64,000 bases of DNA from Neoroseomonas lacus (GCF_014644535.1 NZ_BMKW01000001.1:310001-374000), one strand, 5' to 3'; shown: positions 24,862 to 34,818, numbered from the stretch's first letter. The notes: generated from the sequence alone by a model not told the origin. Made by a program: numbers and translations.

Positions 24862-26093
24862 GCGAGGCCTCCTGCCGTCTCGATCACTGCCGGGCCCATG
24901 GTGTTGAGGCCCGCCGCGCACCAGTCGCGCGAGATGCTCTCGGAAGGGTGGTGGCTGACGCCGCCATGGCAGGGGATGAACATCAGCACCGACGGCACAA
25001 CGATGCCGACATGCAGCGCATCCTGCGGGATCGGCCCGGGCATGTCGCGATGCTTGAGTTGCGCGGCATCGGCGGCGCGGCGCAGCGTGTCGAGCAGCGG
25101 CGGCGCGAAGGGTACGCGGGGATAGCCGCCGACGCGGTCGATGTGGACCCGCACGCCGCGTCGCGCGGAGAGTCCCGCCGCGGCCTGGCGGAAGGCGGCT
25201 TCCATGCGCGCATTGCCGTCCGCATCCGGGTGACGGATGTTCGCCGCGAACCGCACCATCGAGGGGATGTTGCCGCGCGCATCCGGCTGCAGCGTGATGC
25301 GCGTCGCGGTGCCCATGCCGCCGGTCTCGATGGCCGTGCGTTCCAGCGCGAGGATGAGTTCGGAAGCCGCCGCCAGCGCGTCCTGCCGCCCCGCCATGGG
25401 ATAGCCGACATGGCCATCGGTGCCGGTCACCGTCACGTCCCATTGCTCGACGCCGATGCAGTGGGTGACAACGCCGATGGGAATGCCCTCGCGTTCGAGG
25501 ATCGGGCCCTGCTCGATATGCGCTTCGTAATAGGCGGCGAAGTTTCGCGCCTCGGCGGGGTCGGTCGTGCCGGCCCAGCCGGTCGCCTGCAACGCGTCGG
25601 CATAGGTGAAAGACGGGTCGAAATTGTCCGGCGCGGCGAGGACCTTGGCTTCCTCGATCACACCCATCGCGCCGCCGCTCGCCGACATGGCGGGACTGAA
25701 ACGCGAGCCTTCCTCATTCGTCCAGTTCACCACGACGATCGGTGCTTTCGTCCGGCGCCCGGCTTCATGAAGCGCGCGCACGATCTCAAGGCCGAGCAGT
25801 ACGCCATAAGGCCCATCGTACTTGCCGCCCGTCGGCACGCTGTCGAGATGGCTGCCCACCGCGACCGGCGCGGCTTGCGGATCGGCACCCGGATAGGTGC
25901 AATACATGCTACCGAGACGATCCACGGTGACGGTGCAGCCGGCGGCGGTCGCCCAGTCGCGCAGCAGCCTGCGCGCATGGTCATCCTCGGGCGAGAGCGC
26001 GAGGCGTTTCACGCCGCCATCGGGCGTCGCGCCGATGCGCGCCATCTGGTCGAGGCTGTCCCAGAAACGGTCGGTGTTGAAGGCGATGGTCAT
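24858..26093 (-). CDS. M20 hydrolase, hydantoinase/N-carbamoylase family (copy 2)
   Basis: A 411-residue paralogue of the next gene with the same architecture. Ligands His82 and Asp93 (GSHLDSVPTGGKYDG), paired Glu in NEEGSRFSPAMSAS, His in AHIEQGPIL, and a C-terminal CHGGVSHHPSES. The start is at 26093 (ATGA overlap with the upstream M20 stop); the next gene starts with another ATGA overlap. Family enzymes split N-carbamoyl-amino acids, ureidoglycine-type compounds or beta-ureidopropionate; a precise substrate cannot be given. Confidence 0.93.
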   Translation of the reverse strand: MTIAFNTDRFWDSLDQMARIGATPDGGVKRLALSPEDDHARRLLRDWATAAGCTVTVDRLGSMYCTYPGADPQAAPVAVGSHLDSVPTGGKYDGPYGVLLGLEIVRALHEAGRRTKAPIVVVNWTNEEGSRFSPAMSASGGAMGVIEEAKVLAAPDNFDPSFTYADALQATGWAGTTDPAEARNFAAYYEAHIEQGPILEREGIPIGVVTHCIGVEQWDVTVTGTDGHVGYPMAGRQDALAAASELILALERTAIETGGMGTATRITLQPDARGNIPSMVRFAANIRHPDADGNARMEAAFRQAAAGLSARRGVRVHIDRVGGYPRVPFAPPLLDTLRRAADAAQLKHRDMPGPIPQDALHVGIVVPSVLMFIPCHGGVSHHPSESISRDWCAAGLNTMGPAVIETAGGLA

Positions 26094-27385
26094 GCGGCTT
26101 TCTCCACCCCGCACCATTCGGCCATGGTCAGCGCGATGGTGCGGGTGATGTCATGCATCGAGTCCAGCCCAACACTTTCGTCGATGCCGTGGATTTCCTG
26201 CGCATCGGGACCAAAGCAGGCGACAGGCGTGTCCTGGTACAGGGTGAAGAAGCGACCGTCGGTCAGACCCGTCGCGGGATAGTCGCGCAGGAAACCGCCG
26301 GAGACATCGGCGAAATGGCCCTTGGCCATGGTCACGATCGGCGCATTCATGTCGAAGACGCAGGGGTCGGCCATGAAGCCCTTGAATTCCAGCTTCACCG
26401 TCGCGCCTTTGAGCGCGGGGTCGAGCGCGGCCTCGGCGACCAGGCGTTCGATGTCGGCTTTCGTCTGCGCCGCCGTGTAGCCCATCATCACCCCGACGCG
26501 CATGCCGATACGGGCACGCGTCGGCACGGAGGAATTCCACTCGCCGCCTTCGATCGTGCCGAAATTGACGTTCACCGGATGGTTCACGCCGCGAAAGCTC
26601 GCATGGATGCGCTCGGCCTTGTTCATCTCGGCCTGGTAGTCCTCGAAGCGCGCGGCGATGGCGTTGGCGGCCTTGATGGCGTTGAGCCCCGCCTGCATGT
26701 CGCGCACATGCGCCGGACGGCCGGAGACGGTGACCCAGGCCCAGACCACACCGACCTCCGCCGAATACATCGCCGGCAGACCCGGGCCGGGTTCGGGGAT
26801 GATGACGGCATCGGTGCGCGGCATGGCCAGCATGGCGGCGAGCGCGCCATTGCCGGTGCATTCCTCCTCGATGACCGATTGCATCTGCACCTCGGCGGCC
26901 GGTTGCAGGCCGGCGAGGCGCAGCGCCTTGAACGCGCTGACATAGCTGACGATGCCCGCCTTCATGTCGCCGGCGCCGCGGCCATACAAGCGGCCATCGC
27001 GGATGACGGGCTGGTAGGGTGGCGTCTCCCACATGTCGGCGGCGCCTTCCGGCACCACATCGACATGGCCTTGCAGGGCGAGGCTGCGGCCCTTGCGTTC
27101 GCGCGGCACATGCACGGCGACGACATTGTCGCGACCCTCATAGGGGACCAGCGGCGGCGAAAAGCCAGGATGCGCGGCGAGTTGTTCCGGCACCGTCGGC
27201 ACGCGGCGCGGCGTGAGACCCAGCCCCTCATAGACGCGCGCCATCTCATTCAGCGCCGAGGCCTCATTGCCCAGGGTGGACGGGCAGCGCACCAGGCGTT
27301 CGAGCGTATGCACCGCGTCGTCACGCAGCGCGTCCACGGCTGCCAGGATCGCGCGGCGCGCGCCGGGGTCGAGCGGTTCGGTCAC
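26090..27385 (-). CDS. M20 ArgE/DapE-family deacylase
   Basis: A 431-residue zinc amidohydrolase removing acyl groups from N-acyl amino acids or dipeptides. Metal/catalytic residues: His107 and Asp109 (LQGHVDVVPEG), bridging Asp140 (GRGAGDMKAG), Glu173/Glu174 (SVIEEECTGNGA), a later Glu in EPGPGLPA and His in DAQEIHGIDE. The start is a GTG at 27385 preceded by ctgaggag, a good ribosome-binding site. It starts 11 bp after the ATPase stop and overlaps the next M20 gene by ATGA. Confidence 0.92.
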   Translation of the reverse strand: MTEPLDPGARRAILAAVDALRDDAVHTLERLVRCPSTLGNEASALNEMARVYEGLGLTPRRVPTVPEQLAAHPGFSPPLVPYEGRDNVVAVHVPRERKGRSLALQGHVDVVPEGAADMWETPPYQPVIRDGRLYGRGAGDMKAGIVSYVSAFKALRLAGLQPAAEVQMQSVIEEECTGNGALAAMLAMPRTDAVIIPEPGPGLPAMYSAEVGVVWAWVTVSGRPAHVRDMQAGLNAIKAANAIAARFEDYQAEMNKAERIHASFRGVNHPVNVNFGTIEGGEWNSSVPTRARIGMRVGVMMGYTAAQTKADIERLVAEAALDPALKGATVKLEFKGFMADPCVFDMNAPIVTMAKGHFADVSGGFLRDYPATGLTDGRFFTLYQDTPVACFGPDAQEIHGIDESVGLDSMHDITRTIALTMAEWCGVEKAA

Positions 27386-27396
27386 AGGCCTACTCC

Positions 27397-29004
27397 TCAG
27401 GCAGCGATGACGGGCGGCGTCCAGGCACGGCCCGGAATGCTGTCCAGCAGCTGTCTCGTATAGGCGTGCTGCGGATTGCCGAAAACCTCCGCCGTCGGGC
27501 CCTGTTCGACGATGGCGCCGCGCTGCATCACTGCGATTCGATCGCAGATCTGCGCCGCGACACGCAGGTCGTGGGTGATGAACAGCATCGTCAGGCCAAG
27601 ACGTGCGCGGATATCGGCAAGCAGATCGAGCACCTGCGCCTGCACGGAGACATCCAGCGCGGAGACCGGCTCATCCGCGATCAGCAACTCCGGCTCCATC
27701 GCCAAGGCGCGCGCAATGCCGATGCGCTGCCGCTGCCCACCGGAGAATTCATGCGGGTATCGGTCGATCGCGCCAGGGTCGAGTTGCACCAGCCGCAGCA
27801 GATCGCGGGCCCGCGCCATCGCCGCGCCACGTTCCAGCCCGTGCGTGATCGGCCCCTCGGCGATGATGTCGCCGACCCGCCGGCGCGGGTTCAGCGAGGC
27901 GAAGGGATCCTGGAACACCATCTGGATCTTCTTGCGAAACGGCTTCCACGCGCCGCGCGACAGCGGGCGCAGATCCTCACCTTCGAAGATGATCTCACCC
28001 TTCTCCGGTTCCACAAGCTTCACGACGCAACGCGCCAGCGTGGATTTGCCGGAACCGGATTCGCCGACCAGGCCCAGCGTCTCGCCGCGACGCAGGATGA
28101 AATCCGCATCGTGCACCGCCCGCACCACCGGCTTCGGGCCGAACCAGCCACCCGGGCGGCGATAGGTTTTCTCGACGCCGCGCGCTTCCAGCACCAACGG
28201 AGCGGTCGATGCCCCGGCCGTCGATGGCGCGCCATGCGGCACGGCGGCGATCAGCGCACGCGTATAGGGGTGCTGTGGGTTGTTCAGCACCTCCGCCGCG
28301 CTGCCCTGTTCGACGATGCAGCCCTTCTGCATCACCGCGACACGGTCGGCGATCTCGGCCACCACGCCGAAATCATGGGTAATGAACATGACGCCCATGC
28401 CGCGACGCGACTGGATCTCGCGGATCAGCCGCAGGATCTGCATCTGCGTCGTGACATCGAGCGCCGTGGTCGGTTCATCGGCGATCAGCAGCGAGGGTTC
28501 CAGTGCCAGCGCCATGGCGATCATCACGCGCTGCCGCTGCCCGCCCGAGAGTCGGAACGGATAGGACCGCGCTGTCGCCGCCGGGTCCGGCAGGTTCACC
28601 GCCGCCAGCAATTCCGGCACACGCTTCGCAGCATCGCCGCCAAAGCCGTGCACGCGCATCGCTTCGGCGATCTGTTCGCCAACGCGCATGACAGGGTTCA
28701 GCGCCGTCATCGGCTCCTGGAAGATCATGGCCAAGCGGTCGCCGCGCAGCCTGCGCATCGCCTCGGTGCCGAGCGTCAGCAATTCCCTGCCTTCGAAGGA
28801 GATGCGTCCCGCGCGCACCGGCAGCGCCTTCGGCAGCAACCCCATTACGGCATTGGCGGTGATCGACTTGCCGGAGCCGGATTCACCGACGACGCAGACG
28901 ATCTCGCCCGCATCGACGGAGAGCGTGATGTCCTCCACCGCAAAGGGACGGTCACCGCCCGGCGGCAGCGCGACCGACAGGCCTTCGACACTCAGCAGGC
29001 TCAT
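27397..29004 (-). CDS. Fused dipeptide-type ABC transporter ATPase (DppD-DppF in one chain)
   Basis: A 535-residue protein carrying two full ATPase halves. Half 1 has GESGSGKS (about 40-47), LSGGQRQRV and ADEPTTALD; half 2 has GESGSGKST near residue 320, a FSGGQRQRI signature, ADEPVSALD and FITHDLR. The linker contains [12 protein letters not shown]. The fusion guarantees one of each half per transporter. It starts at 29004 with ATGA overlap with the DppC-like gene, so it is translationally coupled. The substrate follows from the linked binding protein and is unknown, probably a peptide or N-blocked amino acid. Confidence 0.93.
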   Translation of the reverse strand: MSLLSVEGLSVALPPGGDRPFAVEDITLSVDAGEIVCVVGESGSGKSITANAVMGLLPKALPVRAGRISFEGRELLTLGTEAMRRLRGDRLAMIFQEPMTALNPVMRVGEQIAEAMRVHGFGGDAAKRVPELLAAVNLPDPAATARSYPFRLSGGQRQRVMIAMALALEPSLLIADEPTTALDVTTQMQILRLIREIQSRRGMGVMFITHDFGVVAEIADRVAVMQKGCIVEQGSAAEVLNNPQHPYTRALIAAVPHGAPSTAGASTAPLVLEARGVEKTYRRPGGWFGPKPVVRAVHDADFILRRGETLGLVGESGSGKSTLARCVVKLVEPEKGEIIFEGEDLRPLSRGAWKPFRKKIQMVFQDPFASLNPRRRVGDIIAEGPITHGLERGAAMARARDLLRLVQLDPGAIDRYPHEFSGGQRQRIGIARALAMEPELLIADEPVSALDVSVQAQVLDLLADIRARLGLTMLFITHDLRVAAQICDRIAVMQRGAIVEQGPTAEVFGNPQHAYTRQLLDSIPGRAWTPPVIAA

Positions 29005-29846
29005 GCCGCGCCTCCGCGTTGACGGGCGAGGCGTGGGTTCAGCGCATCCGACAACCCCTCTCCCACCAGATTCAGCGCCAACACGGTCACGAAAATGGCG
29101 AGTCCCGGAAATACCGACATCCACCAGGCGATGCGGATCACCGATCGCCCCGACCCGATCAGGAAGCCCCAGGTCATCAGGTTCGGGTCGCCGAGACCGA
29201 GGAAGGACAGCGCGGATTCCAGCAGGATCGCCGAGGCCACCATCAGCGAGGACAACACCACGATCGGCGACATCGCGTTCGGCAGGATATCTGTCACCAC
29301 GATGGCGATGCGCGACTTGCCCAGCACCTCCGCCGCCTGGACGAATTCGCGCGAGCGTAGCGACAGGAATTCCGCCCGCACCACGCGTGCGACCGGCGGC
29401 CACGACACCACGGCGATGGCGAAGACCACCGACCCGATGGTCGGCGTGAAGATCGCCACCAGCAGGATCGCGAAGACGAAGGAGGGGATGGTCTGGAAGA
29501 ATTCGGTGAAGCGCATCACCGCATCATCCACCCAGCCACCGAGATACCCTGCGACGGCCCCGAGCGTGACACCGATGAACAGTGCAGCGACGGTCGAGAC
29601 CGCGCCCACCATCAGCGAGATCCGCGCGCCATGCGCGATGCCCGCCGCGACGTCCCGCCCTAGGCTATCGGAGCCGAGCAGCATGCCTTCCTCGCCCGGC
29701 GGCACGAAGGGTGCAGTCGCCATGTCCCACGGGCTGCCCGGGAACAGCACCGAGGCAAAGGCCGCCATGGCGAAGACCAGGGCCAGGATCACCAGCCCGA
29801 CCACCGCGCCGCGATTGCGGCGGAAGCGACGCCAGAAGTCGCTCAT
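29001..29846 (-). CDS. ABC transporter permease, DppC-like
   Basis: A 281-residue inner-membrane permease with about six helices. N-terminal helix (AVVGLVILALVFAMAAFASVLF), the family segment LLGSDSLGRDVAAGIAHGARIS and an EAA-type loop in LSLRSREFVQAAEVLGKSR match DppC/OppC. It is overlapped by four bases with both the DppB-like gene upstream and the fused ATPase downstream. Confidence 0.94.
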   Translation of the reverse strand: MSDFWRRFRRNRGAVVGLVILALVFAMAAFASVLFPGSPWDMATAPFVPPGEEGMLLGSDSLGRDVAAGIAHGARISLMVGAVSTVAALFIGVTLGAVAGYLGGWVDDAVMRFTEFFQTIPSFVFAILLVAIFTPTIGSVVFAIAVVSWPPVARVVRAEFLSLRSREFVQAAEVLGKSRIAIVVTDILPNAMSPIVVLSSLMVASAILLESALSFLGLGDPNLMTWGFLIGSGRSVIRIAWWMSVFPGLAIFVTVLALNLVGEGLSDALNPRLARQRGGAA

Positions 29847-30829
29847 CCTTCCACCTCCACGCGCGGGTCCACCACGGCGTAGAGCAAATCCGTCAACAGG
29901 TTGAAGCCCACCACCATCACCGATGTGCAGAAGAACACGCCCATCAGAACGGCGTAGTCGCGTGCCAGCAGCGCATCGAAGGCGAGCCGCCCGATGCCCG
30001 GCCAGGCGAACACCGTCTCGACCAGGATCGATCCGCCGACCAGTTGGCCCGCCTGGATGCCCGCGAAGGTGATGACCGGCAGCAGCGCATTGCGCAGCAC
30101 ATGGCGGCGCACCACCTGGCCTTCCGGCACGCCCTTGGCGCGCGCGGTCTTGACGAAATCCTGGTCGGCCACCTCCAACATCGTCGCGCGCGTCAGCCGC
30201 GCGTAGACGGCGAGGTAGAACAGCCCGAGCGTCGCCGCCGGCAGGATCAGGTGCTTGCCTAGATCAAGCAGCACATCGATGCCGTGCATCTCGACGCCAA
30301 CGGTCCCCATGCCGAAGCTCGGCAACCATTCCAGCCAGACGGAAAAGAACAGCACCAGCATCAGCCCGACCCAGAACAGCGGCGTGGCATAGAAGGTCAG
30401 GGCAATGACGGTGATGACCGAATCCCACCAGCTGCCGACGCGCCGTGCCGCCAGCGTGCCGAGCGTGACCCCCGCCACGATCGCGAAGGCGAAGGCCGCC
30501 CCGGTCAGGATCAGCGTCGCCGGCAGCCTTTCGCTGATCAGCGTCCAGACCGGTTGCTGCTGGCGATGGCTGAAGCCGAGGTCAAGCGTCAGCACGCCCT
30601 TCAGATAGATCCAAAGCTGTTCGTACAGCGGCCGATCGAGCCCGAACTGCTCGCGCAGCTGCGCGAGGAAGCGTTCATCGGCCGCACCCGACTGCCCGGC
30701 GATGACGCTCGCCGGGTCGCCGGGGGCGGCGTGGATCAGCAGGAAATTGCAGACGACGATCGCCAGGATGACGATCATCGCCTTGATACCACGCCGCAGC
30801 AGGAAGCCCGGCAGCCGGGACAGCTCCAT
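29843..30829 (-). CDS. ABC transporter permease, DppB-like
   Basis: A 328-residue permease with about six helices. N-terminal segment LLRRGIKAMIVILAIVVCNFLL and the family motif LREQFGLDRPLYEQLWIYLKG identify DppB/OppB; the EAA loop is in DFVKTARAKGVPEGQVVRRHV and the C-terminus is LLYAVVDPRVEVEG. It starts 3 bp after the binding-protein stop. Confidence 0.94.
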   Translation of the reverse strand: MELSRLPGFLLRRGIKAMIVILAIVVCNFLLIHAAPGDPASVIAGQSGAADERFLAQLREQFGLDRPLYEQLWIYLKGVLTLDLGFSHRQQQPVWTLISERLPATLILTGAAFAFAIVAGVTLGTLAARRVGSWWDSVITVIALTFYATPLFWVGLMLVLFFSVWLEWLPSFGMGTVGVEMHGIDVLLDLGKHLILPAATLGLFYLAVYARLTRATMLEVADQDFVKTARAKGVPEGQVVRRHVLRNALLPVITFAGIQAGQLVGGSILVETVFAWPGIGRLAFDALLARDYAVLMGVFFCTSVMVVGFNLLTDLLYAVVDPRVEVEG

Positions 30830-30832
30830 CCG

Positions 30833-32422
30833 TCAGCCGGCGATAAAGACGTCGTCGAAGGACTTGCTGACGCCAAGGCCCGTGGTGATGACGTTCTGCA
30901 CCTTCTTGTCGTGCACAGTCGGGAAGGACAGTTCCGTCAGCCAGATCTGCGGCACTTCCTGCACCAGGATCTTCTGCACCTCGCTGAACGCGCGTTGGCG
31001 GTCGGCCGCCGCGGCCGCGCTGCGCGCCTGCAGGAACAGCGCATCCACCTGCGGGTTGGAATAACCGCCGGTATTCGTGAAGGTCACCTTCTGGATGTTG
31101 GTCGAGACATAGGTGCGCTCGACACCGAGCGTCGGGTCGCCGAACTGATAGACGAAGTTGATCGTCGTCTCGTATTCCCAGTTGCCGACGCGCCGCGCCC
31201 AGGACCCGGCATCGGTGCTTTCGAGGTCGAAGGCGATGCCGATCTGCCGCATCGCCTGGCGCAGATATTCCGACAGCCGCGTCCAGATCTCGCCATAGGG
31301 CAATGGGATGTGCTTCAGCGTGAAGCGCGTGCCATCGGCCTTGCGCGGATACCCTGCGGCATCCAGCAGCGCATTCGCCTCCCGTACATTGAAGGCGGCG
31401 ATCTTCGCATCGGCATCAAAGAAACGCGTGGTCGAGGCGACCGGCCCGGTCGCCGGCTTGCCGACGCCGAACCAAAGTCGGTTGACGATGAAGGCGCGGT
31501 CGATCGCCATCGACATCGCACGCCGCACCCGCGCATCGTCGAGCGGCTTCACGCGATGGTTGAGCTCGACCCAGGACAGCGGCGAGAAGTACTCCCAACC
31601 CTTGATGTTGACCTCAAGGTTCGGCCGCTGGCGCAACTGAGGAATGTCGAAGGGCTCGATGTCCGAGGCCTGGCTCAGCAGCACCTGCCCGGATTCCAGC
31701 GCCAGGCGCCGGCTCTGGCTGTCGGGTATGATGCGGTAGATGATGGTGTCGAGGTAAGGCTGCCCCGGCTTCCAGTAATCGTCGAAGCGGTCCATGCGCA
31801 CGAAGTTGCCGCGCTGCCACTCCGTGAACTTGAAGGGGCCCGTGCCGATCGGGTGCTGCACCGCCGGCGCGGTGCGATAGTCGCGCCCGTCGAACAGATG
31901 CTTCGGCACGATCGCCGCCGCCGTCGCGTCGAACATCAGCATGAAGGGCTGGAAGGCCTGCTTCAGCACGATCCGCACAGTCAGCGGGTCCTTCGCTTCG
32001 CAAGTCTCGATCAGCGTGAAGATCGCCCGCGCGCGCGGCGACAGTTCCGTGTGGAACTTCATGATCGAGAACACGACGTCGTCGGCCGTGAAGGGCTGGC
32101 CATCATGCCACTTCACGTTCTCCTGCAGGCTGAAGACATATTCCTTGCCGTCCGGGCTGGTCGTCCAGGACTTCGCCAGCAGCGGCAGCGGCTCGAGCGT
32201 CGGCGAGAAGGTGACCAGCCCCTGGAACATCTTGGGCGCGGCCGCGAGCGTCGGGCCCTGCTGGTTCACGCCGATCTGCAGCACCGGTGGCTCCGGGGTC
32301 AGCATCATCTGCAAGGTGCCGCCGCGGCGCGGGGCGATGCCCTGCGCCAGCGCGTCGGAGGCACGCATCAGCACGGGCGCGGAAGCAGCGGCGGCCATCA
32401 GGCCGCGGCGCGAGAAGGCCAT
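30833..32422 (-). CDS. ABC transporter substrate-binding protein, family 5 (peptide type), Tat-exported
   Basis: A 529-residue periplasmic receptor. The N-terminus has a twin-arginine signal (SRRGLMAAAASAP, cleavage near residue 27). The mature chain has the family-5 signatures YVFSLQENVKWHDGQPFTADDVVFSI, GTGPFKFTEWQRGN and the ADRQRAFSEVQKILVQEVPQIWL C-terminal region. It heads the nine-gene operon 32422-21655 and faces the HDAC-like gene across 116 bp. Ligand unknown; the co-encoded hydrolases point to peptides, N-acyl or N-carbamoyl amino acids. Confidence 0.92.
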   Translation of the reverse strand: MAFSRRGLMAAAASAPVLMRASDALAQGIAPRRGGTLQMMLTPEPPVLQIGVNQQGPTLAAAPKMFQGLVTFSPTLEPLPLLAKSWTTSPDGKEYVFSLQENVKWHDGQPFTADDVVFSIMKFHTELSPRARAIFTLIETCEAKDPLTVRIVLKQAFQPFMLMFDATAAAIVPKHLFDGRDYRTAPAVQHPIGTGPFKFTEWQRGNFVRMDRFDDYWKPGQPYLDTIIYRIIPDSQSRRLALESGQVLLSQASDIEPFDIPQLRQRPNLEVNIKGWEYFSPLSWVELNHRVKPLDDARVRRAMSMAIDRAFIVNRLWFGVGKPATGPVASTTRFFDADAKIAAFNVREANALLDAAGYPRKADGTRFTLKHIPLPYGEIWTRLSEYLRQAMRQIGIAFDLESTDAGSWARRVGNWEYETTINFVYQFGDPTLGVERTYVSTNIQKVTFTNTGGYSNPQVDALFLQARSAAAAADRQRAFSEVQKILVQEVPQIWLTELSFPTVHDKKVQNVITTGLGVSKSFDDVFIAG

Positions 32423-32538
32423 CGTGAGTTCTCCCAGAACGATGCGGCGAGGCTATCCCCCCGACGCACACCGGGACAAGGTGCCGATCCATGCCTCGCA
32501 TGGACAAGGCGCACGCCGCTGCCTAGCCTCGCATCACC

Positions 32539-33576
32539 ATGAAGACCTTCGCGCATGCCGATCAGGCAGGGCACACCCCGACCTTCTTTCTCCAGCGTGG
32601 CCAGGTGCGCCGCAATTTCGAGATCCCGGCACGTGCCGCCGCGCTCGAGACGGCGCTGCATCGGCTTGGCCTGCCACCCGCCGCACCGCCGCCGCTGCCG
32701 CCGCGCGCCATCGAGGCGGTGCATACGCCCGACTACCTCGCCTTCCTCGCCGGCGCGGCGGTTGCCTGGGCGAAGCTGCCCGAACCGGGGCCGGAGGTCG
32801 TCGCCAACATCCATCCCGCACCCGAGATGATCGCGCAGGGTGCGCGGGTCGGTGCCAGCATCATCGCGCAGACCGGCTGGTACACGGCCGATACCGCCTG
32901 CCCGATCGGCCCGGGTTCCTGGGCGGCGATCCAAGGCGCGGCCGCCTGTGCGCTGGCCGCGGCCAGCGAGGCCGCGCAGGGCCGCACCGCCTATGCGCTG
33001 TGCCGCCCCCCTGGCCACCATGCCTATGCCGCGCGTGCCGGCGGTCATTGCTATGTGAACAATGCCGCCCTTGCCGCGCAGGCGCTGCGCGATGCCGGGG
33101 CCGGCCGCGTCGCCGTGCTCGACATCGACAGCCATCATGGCAACGGCACCCAAGGCATCTTCTGGGAACGCGGCGATGTGCTGACCATCTCGATCCATGG
33201 CGACCCCGACAATTATTATCCGTGGTTCGTTGGACGCACCGCCGAACGCGGCGCGGGTGCCGGTGACGGGCGCAACATGAACATGCCGCTCGCCTTCGGC
33301 ACCGCCGATGATGGCTGGCTCGACGCGCTGCGCTACGCCCTCGCCGCCATTCGCGACTTCAAGCCGGATGCGCTGGTGGTCCCGCTCGGCTTCGATGCGT
33401 CGAAGGACGAACCGCTCGGCGCGCTGGCCGTCACCGAGGATGGCTTCGCGCGGGCGGGTGCCATGATCGGGGGTTTGAAGCTGCCGACCGCCATCACCCA
33501 AGAGGGTGGCTACAATGTCGATACGATCGGCACCCTGCTTGAACGCTTCCTGACCGGCTGGAGCAGCGCCGCATGA
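32539..33576 (+). CDS. Histone-deacetylase-family amidohydrolase (acetylpolyamine amidohydrolase-like)
   Basis: A 345-residue zinc amidohydrolase. It has RPPGHHA (His160, His161), DIDSHHGNGTQ (zinc ligands Asp197 and His199), the third zinc ligand in GFDAS (Asp286) and the transition-state tyrosine in QEGGYN (Tyr325). The N-terminal loop and length match the acetylpolyamine amidohydrolase class, which releases acetate from acetylated polyamines or similar amides. It overlaps the M19 dipeptidase gene by ATGA (33573-33576) and is divergent from the peptide/amide ABC operon. Confidence 0.92.
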   Translation: MKTFAHADQAGHTPTFFLQRGQVRRNFEIPARAAALETALHRLGLPPAAPPPLPPRAIEAVHTPDYLAFLAGAAVAWAKLPEPGPEVVANIHPAPEMIAQGARVGASIIAQTGWYTADTACPIGPGSWAAIQGAAACALAAASEAAQGRTAYALCRPPGHHAYAARAGGHCYVNNAALAAQALRDAGAGRVAVLDIDSHHGNGTQGIFWERGDVLTISIHGDPDNYYPWFVGRTAERGAGAGDGRNMNMPLAFGTADDGWLDALRYALAAIRDFKPDALVVPLGFDASKDEPLGALAVTEDGFARAGAMIGGLKLPTAITQEGGYNVDTIGTLLERFLTGWSSAA

Positions 33577-34586
33577 CCGACGCTGCCACGATCCACGCCG
33601 CGGCGCTGACCCTCGACACCCATATCGACATCCGCTGGCCCGAGCCGCCGGACGCCACGGGCGAGACCGACCGTCGCGTCGATTTCCCGAAAATGCAGCG
33701 CGGCGGGCTAAAGGCGGCGGTGTTCATCGCCTATACCGCCCAAGGCAAGCGAGACGATGAAAGCCTCGCGGCCGTCGCCGCCCGCGCCGATGCGATGCTG
33801 CGCCACATCCGCACCCGCGCGAATGGCACGACCCGCCATTTCTGCACCACCGCCACCGAGCTTGAAGCCGCGCATGCGGCCGGCGCGCTGGCCGTGCTCA
33901 GCGCGGTCGAGAACGGCAATGCCCTGGCGCGCGACCTGTCGCGACTGAAGCTCTGGCGCGATCTCGGCGCCATCTACCTGACCCTCACGCATGACGGGCA
34001 CAACGATCTCGCCGACGCGGCGCGGCCGAAGCCCGACCTGGGAGATGGTGTCGCGGAGCATGGCGGGCTGTCCGCCTTCGGGCGCGATGTGGTGCGCGAG
34101 TTGAATCGCCTCGGCATGCTCGTCGATGTCTCGCACAGCGCGAAGTCCACCATGATGCAGGCGGCCGACTTGTCGCGCGTGCCGGTGGTGGCGACGCATT
34201 CCTGCTGCCGCGTGCTGTGCGACCATCCGCGCAACCTCGATGACGAACAACTCGACATGCTGCGGGCGACCGGTGGGCTGGTGCAGATCACCGCGCTCGA
34301 TGCCTTCCTGCGCGCGGCACCGCCGGGCGGCAAGTCGCCGGCGACCGTGACGGACATGGTCGATCACGTCGATTACGCAGTGAAACGGATCGGTATCGAC
34401 CATGTCGGCCTGTCGTCGGATTTCGATGGCGGCGGTGGCATCCCGGGCTGGACCGATGCCTCGCAGACGATGAACCTGACGGCGGAACTGCATCGTCGCG
34501 GCTATGGTCCGCGCGAGATCGACCTGCTCTGGTCGGGCAATTTTCGCCGGATGATGCGGCTCGCGCGGCACGCGGCCATGGGCTGA
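33573..34586 (+). CDS. Membrane dipeptidase (M19), canonical active site
   Basis: A 337-residue zinc dipeptidase (renal dipeptidase family). The HxD ligand pair is in LDTHIDIRWP (His17, Asp19), the bridging Glu113 is in SAVENGNALA, and histidine ligands lie in VDVSHSAKST and VATHSCCR. A second GIDHVGLSSDFDGGG motif provides the late catalytic region. No signal peptide, so probably cytosolic. Likely acts on D-/L-dipeptides or N-blocked dipeptides imported by the neighbouring transporter. Start overlaps the HDAC-like stop by ATGA. Confidence 0.92.
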   Translation: MTDAATIHAAALTLDTHIDIRWPEPPDATGETDRRVDFPKMQRGGLKAAVFIAYTAQGKRDDESLAAVAARADAMLRHIRTRANGTTRHFCTTATELEAAHAAGALAVLSAVENGNALARDLSRLKLWRDLGAIYLTLTHDGHNDLADAARPKPDLGDGVAEHGGLSAFGRDVVRELNRLGMLVDVSHSAKSTMMQAADLSRVPVVATHSCCRVLCDHPRNLDDEQLDMLRATGGLVQITALDAFLRAAPPGGKSPATVTDMVDHVDYAVKRIGIDHVGLSSDFDGGGGIPGWTDASQTMNLTAELHRRGYGPREIDLLWSGNFRRMMRLARHAAMG

Positions 34587-34623
34587 ACCGCGTCTCTCCA
34601 ACACGTCAGGGAGATGCACGCCC

Positions 34624-34818
34624 ATGCGACATGTCATCCTCGTCGCTCTTCTGCTCATCGCGGCCCCGCTCGCCGCCCAGCAATGGCCGCTGGCCGCGCG
34701 CGTGACCGCCTTCGACGCCGGCGTGTCCGCGCCGGTCGTTGCGAATGACAATGGCCAGGGTCGGGCGAAAAAACCGGTTACCGGAAATCGTTCGTCACTT
34801 AATTCTCGCGTTGGTTGA
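34624..34818 (+). CDS. Small putative secreted protein
   Basis: A 64-residue protein with a clear signal peptide (MRHVILVALLLIAAPLAAQQ, cleavage near residue 19), then WPLAARVTAFDAGVSAPVV and a basic tail (GRAKKPVTGNRSS). A ribosome-binding site agggag (34608-34613) precedes the ATG. No known family. It lies 37 bp after the M19 gene and 36 bp before comM. Confidence 0.5.
   Translation: MRHVILVALLLIAAPLAAQQWPLAARVTAFDAGVSAPVVANDNGQGRAKKPVTGNRSSLNSRVG

Noticed and set aside
30284-32542. A 752-residue plus-strand frame over the peptide receptor gene
   Set aside because: Antisense to a receptor with a Tat signal and family-5 motifs; no independent protein signature.
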